A stretch of DNA of 64,000 nucleotides from Aphanomyces cochlioides (lineage: Eukaryota > Oomycota > Saprolegniomycetes > Saprolegniales > Verrucalvaceae). The stretch lies in contig JAHQRK010000003.1 of assembly GCA_019828595.1 (NCBI GenBank), positions 868,001-932,000 of the forward strand, written 5' to 3'. Both the position numbers and the translations under genes were made by a program. Numbering within the stretch: the stretch's first letter is position 1; each line of letters opens with the position of its first letter. Below are positions 32,363 to 42,223 of the stretch, piece by piece. The notes under the pieces were generated by a model. The model ran no database searches. It saw only the letters and a program-made list of their open reading frames with translations, and had not been told where the DNA came from.

Positions 32363-33484
32363 ATGTCGTATACCTTTTCGTTTACCAACGATTGGATCTT
32401 TTCCGACAACGAGTTGAAGAACTCACCTTCTTCCAAAAAAGGAATCTCGTGGGATCAAGAGCTGGAATTGCGAAAGAATGGCATCATCTTTTATGAAAGC
32501 ATGGCCAAGATCTTCCGTGTCCCTCGCCAAGCAATCGCTACTGGCAAACAGCTCTTTCACCGATTTTTCATTCGAGAATCCTTCACCGATCATGACAAGT
32601 ACTTGGTTGCTGCTACCTGTCTCTTTTTGAGTGCTAAAGCCGAAGATCATCCTTTGGCTATCAACAACTTTGCTGAGCACTATATTTCCCAGCGAAAGGA
32701 AGTTACAATGGAATTTGCCCTTCGCTACCACACTGCCGAGATGATTGCCGAAGCCATATTGCAAAAGGAATACGCAGTCCTCCACGCTTTAGCTTTCGAC
32801 TTGGATGTATCTTTTCCCCATATTCACTTGAATGACAAGATTGAAAGCCTCGTTGAACTCCACACTCATCTGTCCGAAGGAGACAAAGCTACGTTGACGA
32901 ATACCATGATGAGAAACTCTTGGAGCTTTTTGAATGATTGCTCTCGAACCCCATTGTGCTTGCGCCTCTCCGCCGAAGATATTGCTGCTGGTGCGGCTTA
33001 TTTGGCTGGTACGATCGACGACACAATCCCTTCCACCGTTCGATCCAAAGACGGTGAAACTTGGGAATATGTCTTGAGCGACAATCAAAACTGTTTGATC
33101 GACGCTGCCACTATGATTTTGGAAGTGTATGTGTCTCCAAGCATTGACGAAAGCACGTTGAGTCCCTCCATTGTCAAGTTACTCAACATGTTTCACCCAT
33201 ACCGTGGATTGGAAGAATTTGAAACTACTGCTGCCCATGTGCTCTCTCGTAAAGCCTCAGTTGGAGTTGAAGACGTTGAAACCGACTTTGAAAGCGATGT
33301 GACGACTCCTCCAGCTGACAAGGGATTGTTTGATGACGAATGTTTCGACATCCCCATGGCAACTTTTTCCCGCAAACGTTCGATTGACGAATGTGGATTT
33401 GCATCTCCTCCATATTCGCCTTGTTCTCCACCGTATTCGCCCTACTCGCCTCCGCGCAGTGACAAGCGGCCCCGTTGGCTTTGA
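32363..33484 (+). CDS. Cyclin K/T-like transcriptional cyclin
   Basis: This 373-residue intronless cyclin resembles cyclins K/T/L, partners of CDK9/12/13-type kinases that phosphorylate RNA polymerase II. The N-terminus DWIFSDNELKNSPSSKKGIS is the characteristic lead-in. The first cyclin box has ATGKQLFHRFFIRESF and LVAATCLFLSAKAEDHP at about 55-100. The second box (CLRLSAEDIAAGAAYLAGT) is at about 195-215. The C-terminus holds SPPYSPCSPPYSPYSPP (about 348-364), which imitates the YSPxSPx heptads of the polymerase II tail. Subunit choice (K versus T) is uncertain. A role in transcription elongation is inferred from the family. Confidence 0.85.
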   Translation: MSYTFSFTNDWIFSDNELKNSPSSKKGISWDQELELRKNGIIFYESMAKIFRVPRQAIATGKQLFHRFFIRESFTDHDKYLVAATCLFLSAKAEDHPLAINNFAEHYISQRKEVTMEFALRYHTAEMIAEAILQKEYAVLHALAFDLDVSFPHIHLNDKIESLVELHTHLSEGDKATLTNTMMRNSWSFLNDCSRTPLCLRLSAEDIAAGAAYLAGTIDDTIPSTVRSKDGETWEYVLSDNQNCLIDAATMILEVYVSPSIDESTLSPSIVKLLNMFHPYRGLEEFETTAAHVLSRKASVGVEDVETDFESDVTTPPADKGLFDDECFDIPMATFSRKRSIDECGFASPPYSPCSPPYSPYSPPRSDKRPRWL

Positions 33485-34259
33485 GCAATCTCATATTTAT
33501 GAAACCCCAAAAAATATTTAAAAATACAAACCCAGAAATAGACGATAGGACTCCATAGCTGTTAACTTATCTTTGCCTCGGCCGATGCCGCTGTGTATAC
33601 CATAACTCAAACATAAAAAAAGTAAATTAACCTTACCATGACTTCACTGTCTTCGCGCACTCAATCGCTGATGCCTGGGTATGGATTGACGATACATGAG
33701 CCGAATGCTATAGAAGTTCATATGAGTCTTCCAAGGATTCCCCATTGCTGCAATGACGATTCAAGACAGCAGCCCCTGCCCAAGGCATTGGTCGCAACAG
33801 CCGACAGTTTTGTTCGGCGCCAATGTGTTGAAGACATCCTGGAGTGGATTTGAGCCCCTTGACAACGTTGTAGCAATTAGGAAACAAGGCGGTCGACATC
33901 GAGGAGGAGGGGCAGATAGTGAGTTGACGTAAATGAGAGAGATGCGACGACTTGACCCATCTATTTCATGGCAACGACTTCTACGCTATGGCTTCGACAC
34001 ACCAGGTTGAAATAAAGCAACAATGAGCATCGTGGGTGACTTGCATGGCGTCCTGCTATGCATTCAACCAGCAGTAAATGGTGACGTTGTTGAAAGAGGC
34101 TGCCGATTATGGCTAGCACGATTGGAAATCATGAAAAGTTGGCGCCTGAACAATTATTGTGATGCAAGATGTATATCCCGAGCTCGCCAGTTCTAATGAA
34201 GTTCACGCAGTCTTCAAACAAGAATTCCAAAACACTCATGTGCTTTGTGTTTATAGATA
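33485..34259. other. Intergenic region
   Basis: This is the region 3' of the cyclin gene and 3' of the FAM241 gene. One 71-codon plus frame (33638-33853) has no recognisable feature and is not called. Confidence 0.5.
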
Positions 34260-34655
34260 TTATTGAGTTGGTGCAGCAGGTTGATTCAGTTGATGTTGGT
34301 AGATGAAATAGCCAATGCCGCCAAAAGCAAGTGCGCGCCAGCCCATCATGACGACTAGCACTGCGAAGATGGCCAAGTAAATCTTCTCGACAGCCACCGC
34401 ACGCCAATTCAAAGCAGGCACAGCTGGGACGAGAATCGTTCCTTCTAGGCCGATTGCCGTAGCCAGTTGGGACAGAGGGTTGTTGGGAGGGGCACCAGCT
34501 TGCGGAGGAGGAGAGTTTGGCGATGCAGCAGAGCGAGCAGCGCCGTGGCTGAATGAGTTTACATTGCTCCTACCTGGTGTCGGTACGTTTCGCTTGCGAT
34601 TGAGCACGCGCGGGTCGTTGTCTTGGACGATTTCTCCATTGATGATGTGAACCAT
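34260..34655 (-). CDS. FAM241 (DUF4605) small membrane protein
   Basis: This 131-residue protein begins MVHIINGEIVQDNDPRVLN, the conserved N-terminus of the FAM241 family. A Pro/Ser/Ala-rich linker (PPPQAGAPPNNP) follows, then a C-terminal hydrophobic hairpin (EKIYLAIFAVLVVMMGWRALAF and GGIGYFIYQH). FAM241 proteins are small ER/endolysosomal membrane proteins of unknown biochemistry. Split CCGGA motifs (TTATCCGGA at 34696, TTCGGATAA at 34708) lie 41-61 bp upstream. There is no intron. Confidence 0.85.
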   Translation of the reverse strand: MVHIINGEIVQDNDPRVLNRKRNVPTPGRSNVNSFSHGAARSAASPNSPPPQAGAPPNNPLSQLATAIGLEGTILVPAVPALNWRAVAVEKIYLAIFAVLVVMMGWRALAFGGIGYFIYQHQLNQPAAPTQ

Positions 34656-34695
34656 GATGTCTTCTTATTCACCGCCGACTGCTTCCGTCGTCTTC

Positions 34696-34716
34696 TTATC
34701 CGGAGGATTCGGATAA
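34696..34716. promoter_or_regulatory. TTATCCGGA / TTCGGATAA motif pair
   Basis: TTATCCGGA at 34696-34704 and TTCGGATAA at 34708-34716 form an interrupted inverted repeat about 41 bp upstream of the FAM241 start codon. They are variants of the TATCCGGATA motif seen near NAGS and the small-TIM genes. Confidence 0.35.
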
Positions 34717-34927
34717 GTTAGCATGTACAGCTGTACAGTTGCAAATTAGTACCCTATAAAGTTGAAATCTTACTATTGTGAATTTGGCTCACAATTGGAG
34801 TTTTGCTACATTTCTCAAATGTTCCAAATTATCGTCGCACGACTTGCGCACATACTATATTGGAGTAGTCTACTCACTCTAATTGAAATGCTTTTGAATC
34901 TTTCGAGCATTCCACAACATTGTCCTT

Positions 34928-35944
34928 ATGATTCAGCACGCGGTGTCCCGCGAGCGTGCGTCTCCAAACACGAAATACCATTGCTTGTATGGCTATTATT
35001 TCCTTGGTTTGTCGAAAGCAAAATTGTCTACGTTGTATTCAAAGAGCCCCTCCACCATAACGTCGTGGATAACACATTATGAACAAGAAGGATTGGTGGA
35101 CAATCAATTGCGCAGAGCTCCCATACATCGAAAGTTTACAACAACCATGAAGGTTTGGTTATTAGAACTGTACAAGCATGAGCCACTACTGTACCTGGAC
35201 GAAGCCAGACAGCGCTTTATCAATCATTTTTCCATGTCTATTAGTGCATACATCGTTTGGTCGATCTTGCGGGAAGCAGGCTTGACGTGGAAAGTATTGG
35301 AAAGTCGAGCAATACAAATCAACTACTGTGATATTATTCGGTATGCAAATGAGCTTCTTTCTCTACCATGGCTATTGCTGAATCTTGTCTTCCTCGATGA
35401 AGTGAGTTTCGATGACAGAGATATGATACGAAAGCATGGTTACTGCAGAAAGGGGCAACGTCTTGTTTACAGAGGCGACTTTAACAGAAAGCCTCGTGTT
35501 TCACTCTTGTGTTTCATTGGCATCAATGGGCTACTCGAAACATTCATGACTGACGGCACATTTTCGAGGTCAATCTTTGTCCAATGCCTGCAGCAATTTG
35601 CAATGAAGAATGTCGTGAAGCAATATCCTGGACCTAATTCAATATGGATTTTTGATGGCGCCAAGATTCATTGCCATCCATCAATCATTTACTATCTTCG
35701 CTTACTTGGAATTATTCCAATCTTCCTACCAGCCTACTGCCCATTCTACAATCCAATTGAAATTCTGTTTGGCATGGTAAAACGGAATTTCAAGAGGTTG
35801 ATCCACCAAGACAGAACGAATATTCCTCTAGCTGTGTCAAATGCATTGACCTTGTATGCCAACTACAATTTCAAGGCTATCAACAAAAAATGCGGCTATA
35901 AAGGAGACAACAAGTTCAATCCAGGAACAGGTCTAGGAAACTAG
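34928..35944 (+). CDS. Tc1-like transposase (DD34E)
   Basis: This is an intact 338-residue frame. The N-terminal half has HTH regions (KAKLSTLYSKSPSTITSWI; IVWSILREAGLTWKVL). The catalytic core has VFLDEVSFDD (first Asp), SIWIFDGAKIH (second Asp) and PFYN-PIE (Glu). Exactly 34 residues separate the last two, the DD34E of Tc1-type elements and the DDE_3 domain. The final Glu is followed by GMVKRNFKR. It converges on an accessory frame at 35986-36959. Convincing terminal repeats were not found by eye. The uninterrupted frame makes this the best-preserved transposase in the window. Confidence 0.82.
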   Translation: MIQHAVSRERASPNTKYHCLYGYYFLGLSKAKLSTLYSKSPSTITSWITHYEQEGLVDNQLRRAPIHRKFTTTMKVWLLELYKHEPLLYLDEARQRFINHFSMSISAYIVWSILREAGLTWKVLESRAIQINYCDIIRYANELLSLPWLLLNLVFLDEVSFDDRDMIRKHGYCRKGQRLVYRGDFNRKPRVSLLCFIGINGLLETFMTDGTFSRSIFVQCLQQFAMKNVVKQYPGPNSIWIFDGAKIHCHPSIIYYLRLLGIIPIFLPAYCPFYNPIEILFGMVKRNFKRLIHQDRTNIPLAVSNALTLYANYNFKAINKKCGYKGDNKFNPGTGLGN

Positions 35945-35985
35945 AAATCATCGATTGATTTAACTATCAGTAACCAAATCCTATT

Positions 35986-36959
35986 TCATGCATGATCCTC
36001 ATCAGGAATATCTTCGATTTCGTGCAATAATCTTTGTCCATAAGCAGTCTCAGAAGTTTCCACGGCAGATCCAAATCCATCGAGCATATTTGTGTGTATT
36101 CCAGTCATTTCTTGCAATGCACACATTTGAGATTCCATTGTTTGATGAAGTGCTTCTATCTCGCCATGTTTTCGCTTCAAAATTTGGAAGGTTGATCTAA
36201 TTCGAGATATGCTGTTGAGAAAGTTCTCATTGATATTGTAGGCGATATCGAGCCCGCGACGAACATTAGCCATTTGGATCTCTGGATTTGATGGAGCATG
36301 TGCAAAAAGGTGGATAAGATGCGCAGGAGGTGCTTGTGCTTCCAATGATTCTTGTAAGTGGGCATCTGCAGACTGTATGTAGTTAGCCCAAAGCTGCCAA
36401 TTGATATCAGGAGATTGGTAAGAATCTTGATGCAGCTCCTTCAACCGGGTTTTCAATGCAAACAGTGATGCTGTTGTAGCTGCGCCAGCTCTATCTCGCT
36501 CAGCAGGCAATATCAGAGTCTTTTCCACGACAAGCCAAAGTGCTTTTGACGAAACAGCGTTTGAATACTTGTGAACAAAGAGTGATATGCATTTGTTGCA
36601 CCAGTTTTGTAAGACGCTTGTTGAGATTGAGTCCAAATCGACGACTCGCTTTGATGGGGGTAAAACAATACAAATCGAGTAATGTCTTCTCGGTTTGGGG
36701 TCACCAAAGAGGACCATGATGGAGTCATATCGTTGGAAAAGGTGATTTCGCGTTTGACCAAAGGCAGAACTACATCAATCACATGGGACTTAAAATCATC
36801 GACCGATACAGCGTTGATTGTAAGGCGTTCAGCGGTTGTCCCCGAACTCTGACCCTTGAAGTTTCGAATACTTGGAGCAAGGTTGGCGCGGAACACTTCA
36901 TCGCCGCGACTGGCGGCTTCCATATCGATTGAAAAATGCGCTGTCTTTGTTTCGAACAC
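35986..36959 (-). CDS. Accessory protein of the Tc1-like element, frame break
   Basis: Two overlapping frames appear to form one protein. 36959-36513 starts MFETKTAHFSIDMEAASRGD. 36717-35986 starts MVLFGDPKPRRHY and runs through IQMANVRRGLDIAYNINENF and a helical region to EIEDIPDEDHA. The switch must fall in 36717-36700, where one base out of register joins the second frame to the first. No family is recognised. The convergent placement, 41 bp from the transposase stop, suggests it belongs to the same element. It could also be two separate frames. Confidence 0.45.
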
Positions 36960-37209
36960 TTAAGAGACGTCTTTTAAAACAAATTTGAACGTTCAGATTT
37001 TTCACTTGGAAATTGTATGCGCATATCGTGCGTAAATTGTTGCGCGAATATTAATTTGACCGCACTCCAGTCAGGAACAAAAGGCGCAATAAATGGTCAC
37101 AATAAATATTTCGATTGCAAAATGGTCACTAAATTTGAGTTTCCGGATACTACCTCTGCACCACAATACTGTTGACGGAAGGCGTCCACCGATGGCTGGA
37201 CTTTCTTAT

Positions 37210-37541
37210 TGCGCCCGCAGCCCGCAAACAGCCCGGATCTCAACGTTCTTGACTTGGGGTTCTTTGCCTGAATTCAATCTCTACAATACAAGATGGTAAG
37301 TCGCACGGTTGATGAAGTAATTCAGGCTACCCAGATCGCGTTCGATGTCCTCTCAGCGGACAAATTGAACGACGTCTTCATCACATTACAATCTGTGATG
37401 CTTCTTGTCATGGAGAATCACGGTGACAATGGTTTGAAGTTGCCACATCTTGGGAAGCAAGCAAAGAAGCGCGCTAGCACCCTTCAGCAAGTTCTCCCTT
37501 GCCCTGCTTCTCTCTACCATCAGGCTGTCTTCGAGTGTTAG
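37210..37541 (+). pseudogene. Mariner-type transposase, C-terminal relic
   Basis: Read in one frame, the region gives NSPDLNVLDLGFFA, a TGA, then IQSLQYK and RTVDEVIQATQIAFDVLS ... LNDVFITLQSVM. This is the end of a mariner-type transposase, with SPDLNVLD carrying the third catalytic Asp. Only this 3' part remains and it holds an in-frame stop. Confidence 0.6.
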
Positions 37542-38873
37542 CAACGTCTTTCTGACATGACTGAGCATTAGGAGGCTGATTTTTAACGAATTAAATTCAT
37601 GCATTTTTCCTCGACCAATCAAAGTTGTAAGTCAACAGTAAAGTGGTGCAATGATTTTTACTTTTGTCAACGGTATTGAGGTGCAGAGGTAGTAATTAAT
37701 TTGCTCTGTTTCAAAATGGTCCTTCATCCAAAGTGCACACACCCTTGGTCCCATTTTCTATTCTACTTGCCAGCTGAAGCAGAGTAATATATTTTGTTTC
37801 AACTTCGACACCGCCTCCATCACTTTCTCCTTCTGTAAACACTGGATAAGTGCAGAAGGTCCTCAATTATCTCCCTACAAACAGCTTAAGAAAATTTCAT
37901 GGAACAAGGTTCCCACTGGCCATCATCTCGATGTGTAGTTCAGTCAACAAGTCTAAGTCTATAAAGACAACGAATATTCTCGATAGATGATCTAATCAGA
38001 GGACACATCTCTGTGATGTTTTGGATTAACTGTCGGTTGAGGACGTTTGTCTCTTGTATATATTCTCTGGCTATGATGTGATGGGTTCTAACTGTGTCAA
38101 ATTTCGTGTTCTCGCTTGTGAATTGGACCTCACCTTTCTCTCTATCTTATTCTGCTGTGCTATCCATAAATTAGAGGCAGAATTGAGCAGTGATAAAGCA
38201 CTAAATTCGGGCCAATTTCAAATTAGAGCACAATAACTCAACAAAGTCACAGAGAAAACACGCCAATATCAGTCATCTTCATCAAACAGGTACATCACAT
38301 TGACAACCACCTACAACAGTCATATTTTCCCTCTTAAAATGTTTGACAGCGCAATGCTGTCTTGCATCAGGAATCCCTGCATAGGTCTGTTTGCTAAGTA
38401 GTTAAGGGGAATGTAATTTTGCTGAAGCATGACAACGAGCCAATTTATTGGCATATTCCTCTCGGGTTGTGCATTTTGAACATACTTGTGCTGTCAATGA
38501 GTCTAAGTCTATCAACAAGACGAAAGGACAATGCAAAGTAGTTGATGTATTAGGATTTACTGTTGGTTGAGGACGTCTTAGAGTTGTCTACATTCTCTGG
38601 CTACGATGTGATGGCTTTATGTCCTCACTTGTGAACCGTCCCGGAACTGAGCCGTTAGTCTCTGCCCTGGTCTGCCTGTGCTGTCCAGTGTCTAGACAAT
38701 GTGAATAGCACATTCAAACTAGAGCTAAGATGAAAGGATGAGTTCCAAGCCAATACACAAGTGAGGACCACGCTAAACACGTAGATTTCCCGGATAAACT
38801 TGTTGCCTATGCGGAAATTATAGAAGTAGTGTCGAGCAAACGCCACAAACAGAGGGACAAGAATAGCGTGTAA
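37542..38873. repeat. AT-rich region with two diverged direct repeats
   Basis: About 37936-38128 and 38489-38639 are diverged direct copies. Each has GTCTAAGTCTAT, then GGTTGAGGACGT, then ATTCTCTGGCTA(T/C)GATGTGATGG and CACTTGTGAA / GCTTGTGAA. Their spacing is about 530 bp. No gene is supported. Confidence 0.5.
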
Positions 38874-38918
38874 CGACAAATCCACACCGGTTGATTTCTT
38901 GATAGAAATCGATATTCG

Positions 38919-39715
38919 ATGGCGCAAGAACCAAAGCTCTTGGGACGCAAACCTGGGGGTGGGAACTTCAAACTCCATGAAGACAAAGCTTTGGCGAGAG
39001 CCTACGTTTCTGTTTCGACTGATGCTGCTGTTGGAACTGACCAAAGTAGGTCAACATTTTGGGATCGAGTTCAAGCAGAATTCAACCGTGCCGTCCCTGC
39101 AAGCGGCCGAAATGTCAATTCTCTACAAAATCGATGGAACAATGTGCTCAATAAGGATGTTATAAGTTCACTGGCTATTTGACAACGGTGCTCCGTGAAT
39201 ATCACAGCGGATGGGCAATGCATGACTACATCACAGAGGCCAAATGCAGATTCAGCAATGAGACAAAGTCAATCTTTCGTCATGAGGAGGTGCACAAGAT
39301 AGTGTCAGTACTCGAGAAATTTCGAATCGAGATCAACCAAATAGAGCCGCGAGCAGCTAAAGCATTGCGCCTTCTTCAATCAAGTGACGCAATTGAAGAC
39401 GCAGACGAAACAAACGTAGACAATACTGACAGTGGCATTGTCATCGGCATCGCCGAACGGCCTGCCTACGGCAAGAAGAAGGCCAAGAGAATGAAAATTG
39501 ACGACAGTCGTGCCGGTGAGGCTAATGTGGATCTGATGCAAAACATCGATACGTCGTTCAAACGTTTGGTCTCTGCAACGGAAGAAAAGAACAAGCTGAT
39601 GAAGAACGCACTCTTAATGCGAATATTTGAACAAGACCCCCAGTCCGAGGCAGCTCAAGCTTTCTTCCAACTTCGCCGCGACGAATTCTTTCGATCTATC
39701 GAAGGAAAGGAATAG
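38919..39715 (+). pseudogene. NAM-associated-type accessory protein of Harbinger element
   Basis: The frame from 38919 encodes KLLGRKPGGGNFKLHEDKAL and VNSLQNRWNNVLNKDV, a Myb/NAM-associated DNA-binding domain. It then runs out of frame. One more A near 39165 (ATAAGTTC) would continue into FTGYLTTVLREYHSGW and the second frame up to 39715. That frame holds an acidic linker and ENKLMKNALLMRIF and ends LRRDEFFRSIEGKE. It is therefore a single gene with a one-base loss, real or from assembly. Confidence 0.65.
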
Positions 39716-39753
39716 ATGCAATAACGAGAAAAACAACGTGTATTGAATGAATA

Positions 39754-41050
39754 TTAAACCGTGGTGCTTTCGTTCTCATTCAACCATGCTTCCCACATAT
39801 TTTGCATCAGATCACGTTGTAATTTCCCATGGGATGTTGTGTTTTGCATCTCGAGAATTTGTTCATAGCTTGAAAACGCGAGATGTCGATCGTAAATGAG
39901 TTCAAATGGATGGGCTGGGGCGTACTCGGCGTCGTTGATGTAGCTTGGATCCATTTGATTTGCTCTCTCGTAGTCGATAATTAGGTTGTGCAAAATCACG
40001 CAAGTTTTCATGACCGATGACATAGCTTCGCCACCCCACAATCGGCACCCTGTTGTCAAAACATGGAATCTTGCCTGCAGAACACCGAATGCGCGTTCAA
40101 TGTCTTTGCGCTTTGCTTCTTGTTGGGTCGAAAAGTACTTCTCTTGTCGACTGGACGGACGCGGAATCGTTTTGACAAAGCAGTGATAAGGAGGATAAAT
40201 TCCATCGGCTAACCAATATGCATTCAGATACTCATTTACCGTTGACAGTAAACTTGACTTGCGGAGATCGACCACTAACTGCATTCTGAAAGAGGGGAGA
40301 TCTATCAAGTACATTTATGTCGTTCAATGAGCCTGGTGACCCAAAATGAAAGTGCCAAAATCGCCCACGGTGGTCTGCAATTGCTTCAAGAACGACGGTT
40401 GGGACTTTGTCTTTTCCTTGGAACATTCCTTTCCATGCTGATGGGCAGTTCTTCCACGCCCAGTGCATACAGTCAATCGATCCGATACAACCCGGGAACC
40501 CAGCACGATAGCCTTCATCGAGCAGTCTGTCTAAGTCGTCAGCGATGGGTGCTCGCAGTGCTGTTTCAGAGTAGATAGCAATCATTCCATCACAAAATCG
40601 CTTCATTGATTGCAATACAGTTGATTCACCCATTCGATATTTGTCGTCCAGCTCGCTGGCAGAGACCCCAGATGTCAGTAGTCTCAATGAAGCGGCAATC
40701 TTTTGATGTGGAGATATTCCCAATCGGCCTGTTGCGTCTCGTCGAAGAGTGACGTACTGACAGACATCCTCCAAGATTTGGTTGAATAGGCCGATTGGGA
40801 GTTTGAAATGCTTTCTAAAGTAGTGCTCATCGTAAATTGGACTAGGGCCCCAGTAATCTCGCAGCAACAAGTCGGCGTAAAAACTGTGATGGCGGTTGAT
40901 GTTTGGTGCCTTCCCTTTTCTCGAACCACGCTGTTCACTTGCCTTGCGTTTCACTGTATGTCGGAAGGCTTCAACGTACAGGACAGCTGCTTGTTCGACA
41001 GCATCATCGTCGAAGAAGGTATCCATCAAGTTGTTCCAAGGAGCGTCCAT
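39754..41050 (-). pseudogene. Harbinger DDE nuclease (one-base frameshift)
   Basis: The frame from 41050 holds the helical N-terminus (DYWGPSPIYDEHYFRKHFKL) and the first two catalytic residues, in CIGSIDCMHWAWKNCP and GSPGSLNDINVLDRS. It stops at 40232. An extra A in GGTAAATGAG near 40235 separates it from the second frame, which starts NEYLNAYWLADGIYPPY. That frame has the Glu motif KRKDIERAFGVLQARF and CVILHNLIIDYER. Without that base the protein would be one DDE_Tnp_4 nuclease of about 430 residues. All catalytic residues are kept. Confidence 0.78.
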
Positions 41051-41067
41051 GTTTTCAAATAGCCAGC

Positions 41068-41123
41068 AACGCTAAACGCTACTTGCCCCTCTAAATATAG
41101 AGGACCAAGTAGCGTTTAGCGTT
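41068..41123. repeat. Perfect hairpin upstream of the Harbinger nuclease
   Basis: AACGCTAAACGCTACTTG (41068-41085) and its exact complement (41106-41123) flank a 20-nt loop that is itself nearly palindromic (CCTCTAAATATAGAGG). A related imperfect palindrome with arms CGCTAAACCGCTAAA / TTTAGCGGTCTAGCG lies near 41189-41229. Both are subterminal in the Harbinger element. Confidence 0.75.
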
Positions 41124-41748
41124 TTTGGACTACTACTAGTACGCGATTCTCAAATACTAGTGTAACAACCGGTGTGAAACTCAGAAGCAACGCTAAACCG
41201 CTAAAATCAATATATTTAGCGGTCTAGCGTCACCGGTGGGGATGCTCTAAAGCCATGTCATCCTTGCCAGAAATACACACGACTTTTTATCATCATCATT
41301 TAGTTGAAATTATCGTGTGATACTGCCCTTCTGTTCCATCAGTTAGCTATGACCTGTGTCCCTTAATACACTTAAGACTGTTGTAAGATATTCAACGATT
41401 AACCAAGATTGATGTTGATATTGATTATTGACTCCAAAATTTCTCCAGACCACATGCAGAAAATGGACCTCGTCGTCAACAAGTGTCGTTGTTTCAAAGT
41501 GACAGTGATAGCTTAAATCACTCGAATGTGCAAGAGCTTCCCCAAAAGAGTCCCTACTTCAGGTAAGTTAGCCCCTAAAAGACCTCACTGTTGTCCAAAA
41601 GCTGCCTGCTTAAGATCGCATTCAACTGATTGTGTTGCATATTGTCCGGAGGGGTACTGAAGAGTAATACAAAAAACTTGTAGTGACCATTTAGTAACAC
41701 GAGGTACCAAATAGTAATACAATACATTTTTGGGGCACCAAATAGTAA

Positions 41749-42054
41749 GAGGCTGGTCGGGAATCGTCAATGTCGATGTCTGGGCATCGATTATATCCGG
41801 ACGTCTTCGTGTTACTTTTTCAAATTTTTCTGTGATTAATTCTTCGTTTTTTCTGAAAAAGTGCCTGAGGCGTTCACGGGCATTGATGCATCATCAATGC
41901 CTGGGAAACTGCATCATGCTTGAGATAATCCGGAAACATCGACAGACCGCAAAGCTGTTAATTATCCGGAAATTTGACAAATTAGCCAATCAGAGGGCTG
42001 GATTTATCGTAAAACGCTGACAGACATCGACACCGACATTCCCCGACCAGCCTC
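41749..42054. mobile_element. MITE with TAA target duplication
   Basis: The 306-bp element has ends GAGGCTGGTCGGGAATCG and, at the other side, the complement GAGGCTGGTCGGGGAATG. Similarity extends about 35 bp inward (to TGTCGATGTCTG). TAA flanks it at 41746-41748 and 42055-42057. The interior holds three CCGGA motifs (41796, 41930, 41964) and no gene. TIR and TSD fit PIF/Harbinger. Confidence 0.85.
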
Positions 42055-42223
42055 TAACAACCCCTGTACAGTTCATAGCAACAGGATCGCAATGTTGAAA
42101 AAATTGCCAAAGTTGCCGACAAATTCAAAGCATGCGAAGAGCGACGCGAAAGATTTTGGCAACGGAGGCACGTCCACGCTGTACTAGAATGCCAGAATTG
42201 GCACTTTTAATCCAGCTGCCAGG

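Larger units (their letters stand above)
38874..41247. mobile_element. Harbinger element with NAM-like partner
   Basis: This two-gene element has convergent accessory (plus) and nuclease (minus) genes. The right end reads, outward, CACCGGTGGGGATGCTC followed by TAA (41248-41250). On the left, TAA at 38871-38873 precedes CGACAAATCCACACCGG, an imperfect match to the complement of the right end. The TAA duplication fits PIF/Harbinger. The left end is weak, so the boundary is provisional. Confidence 0.55.
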
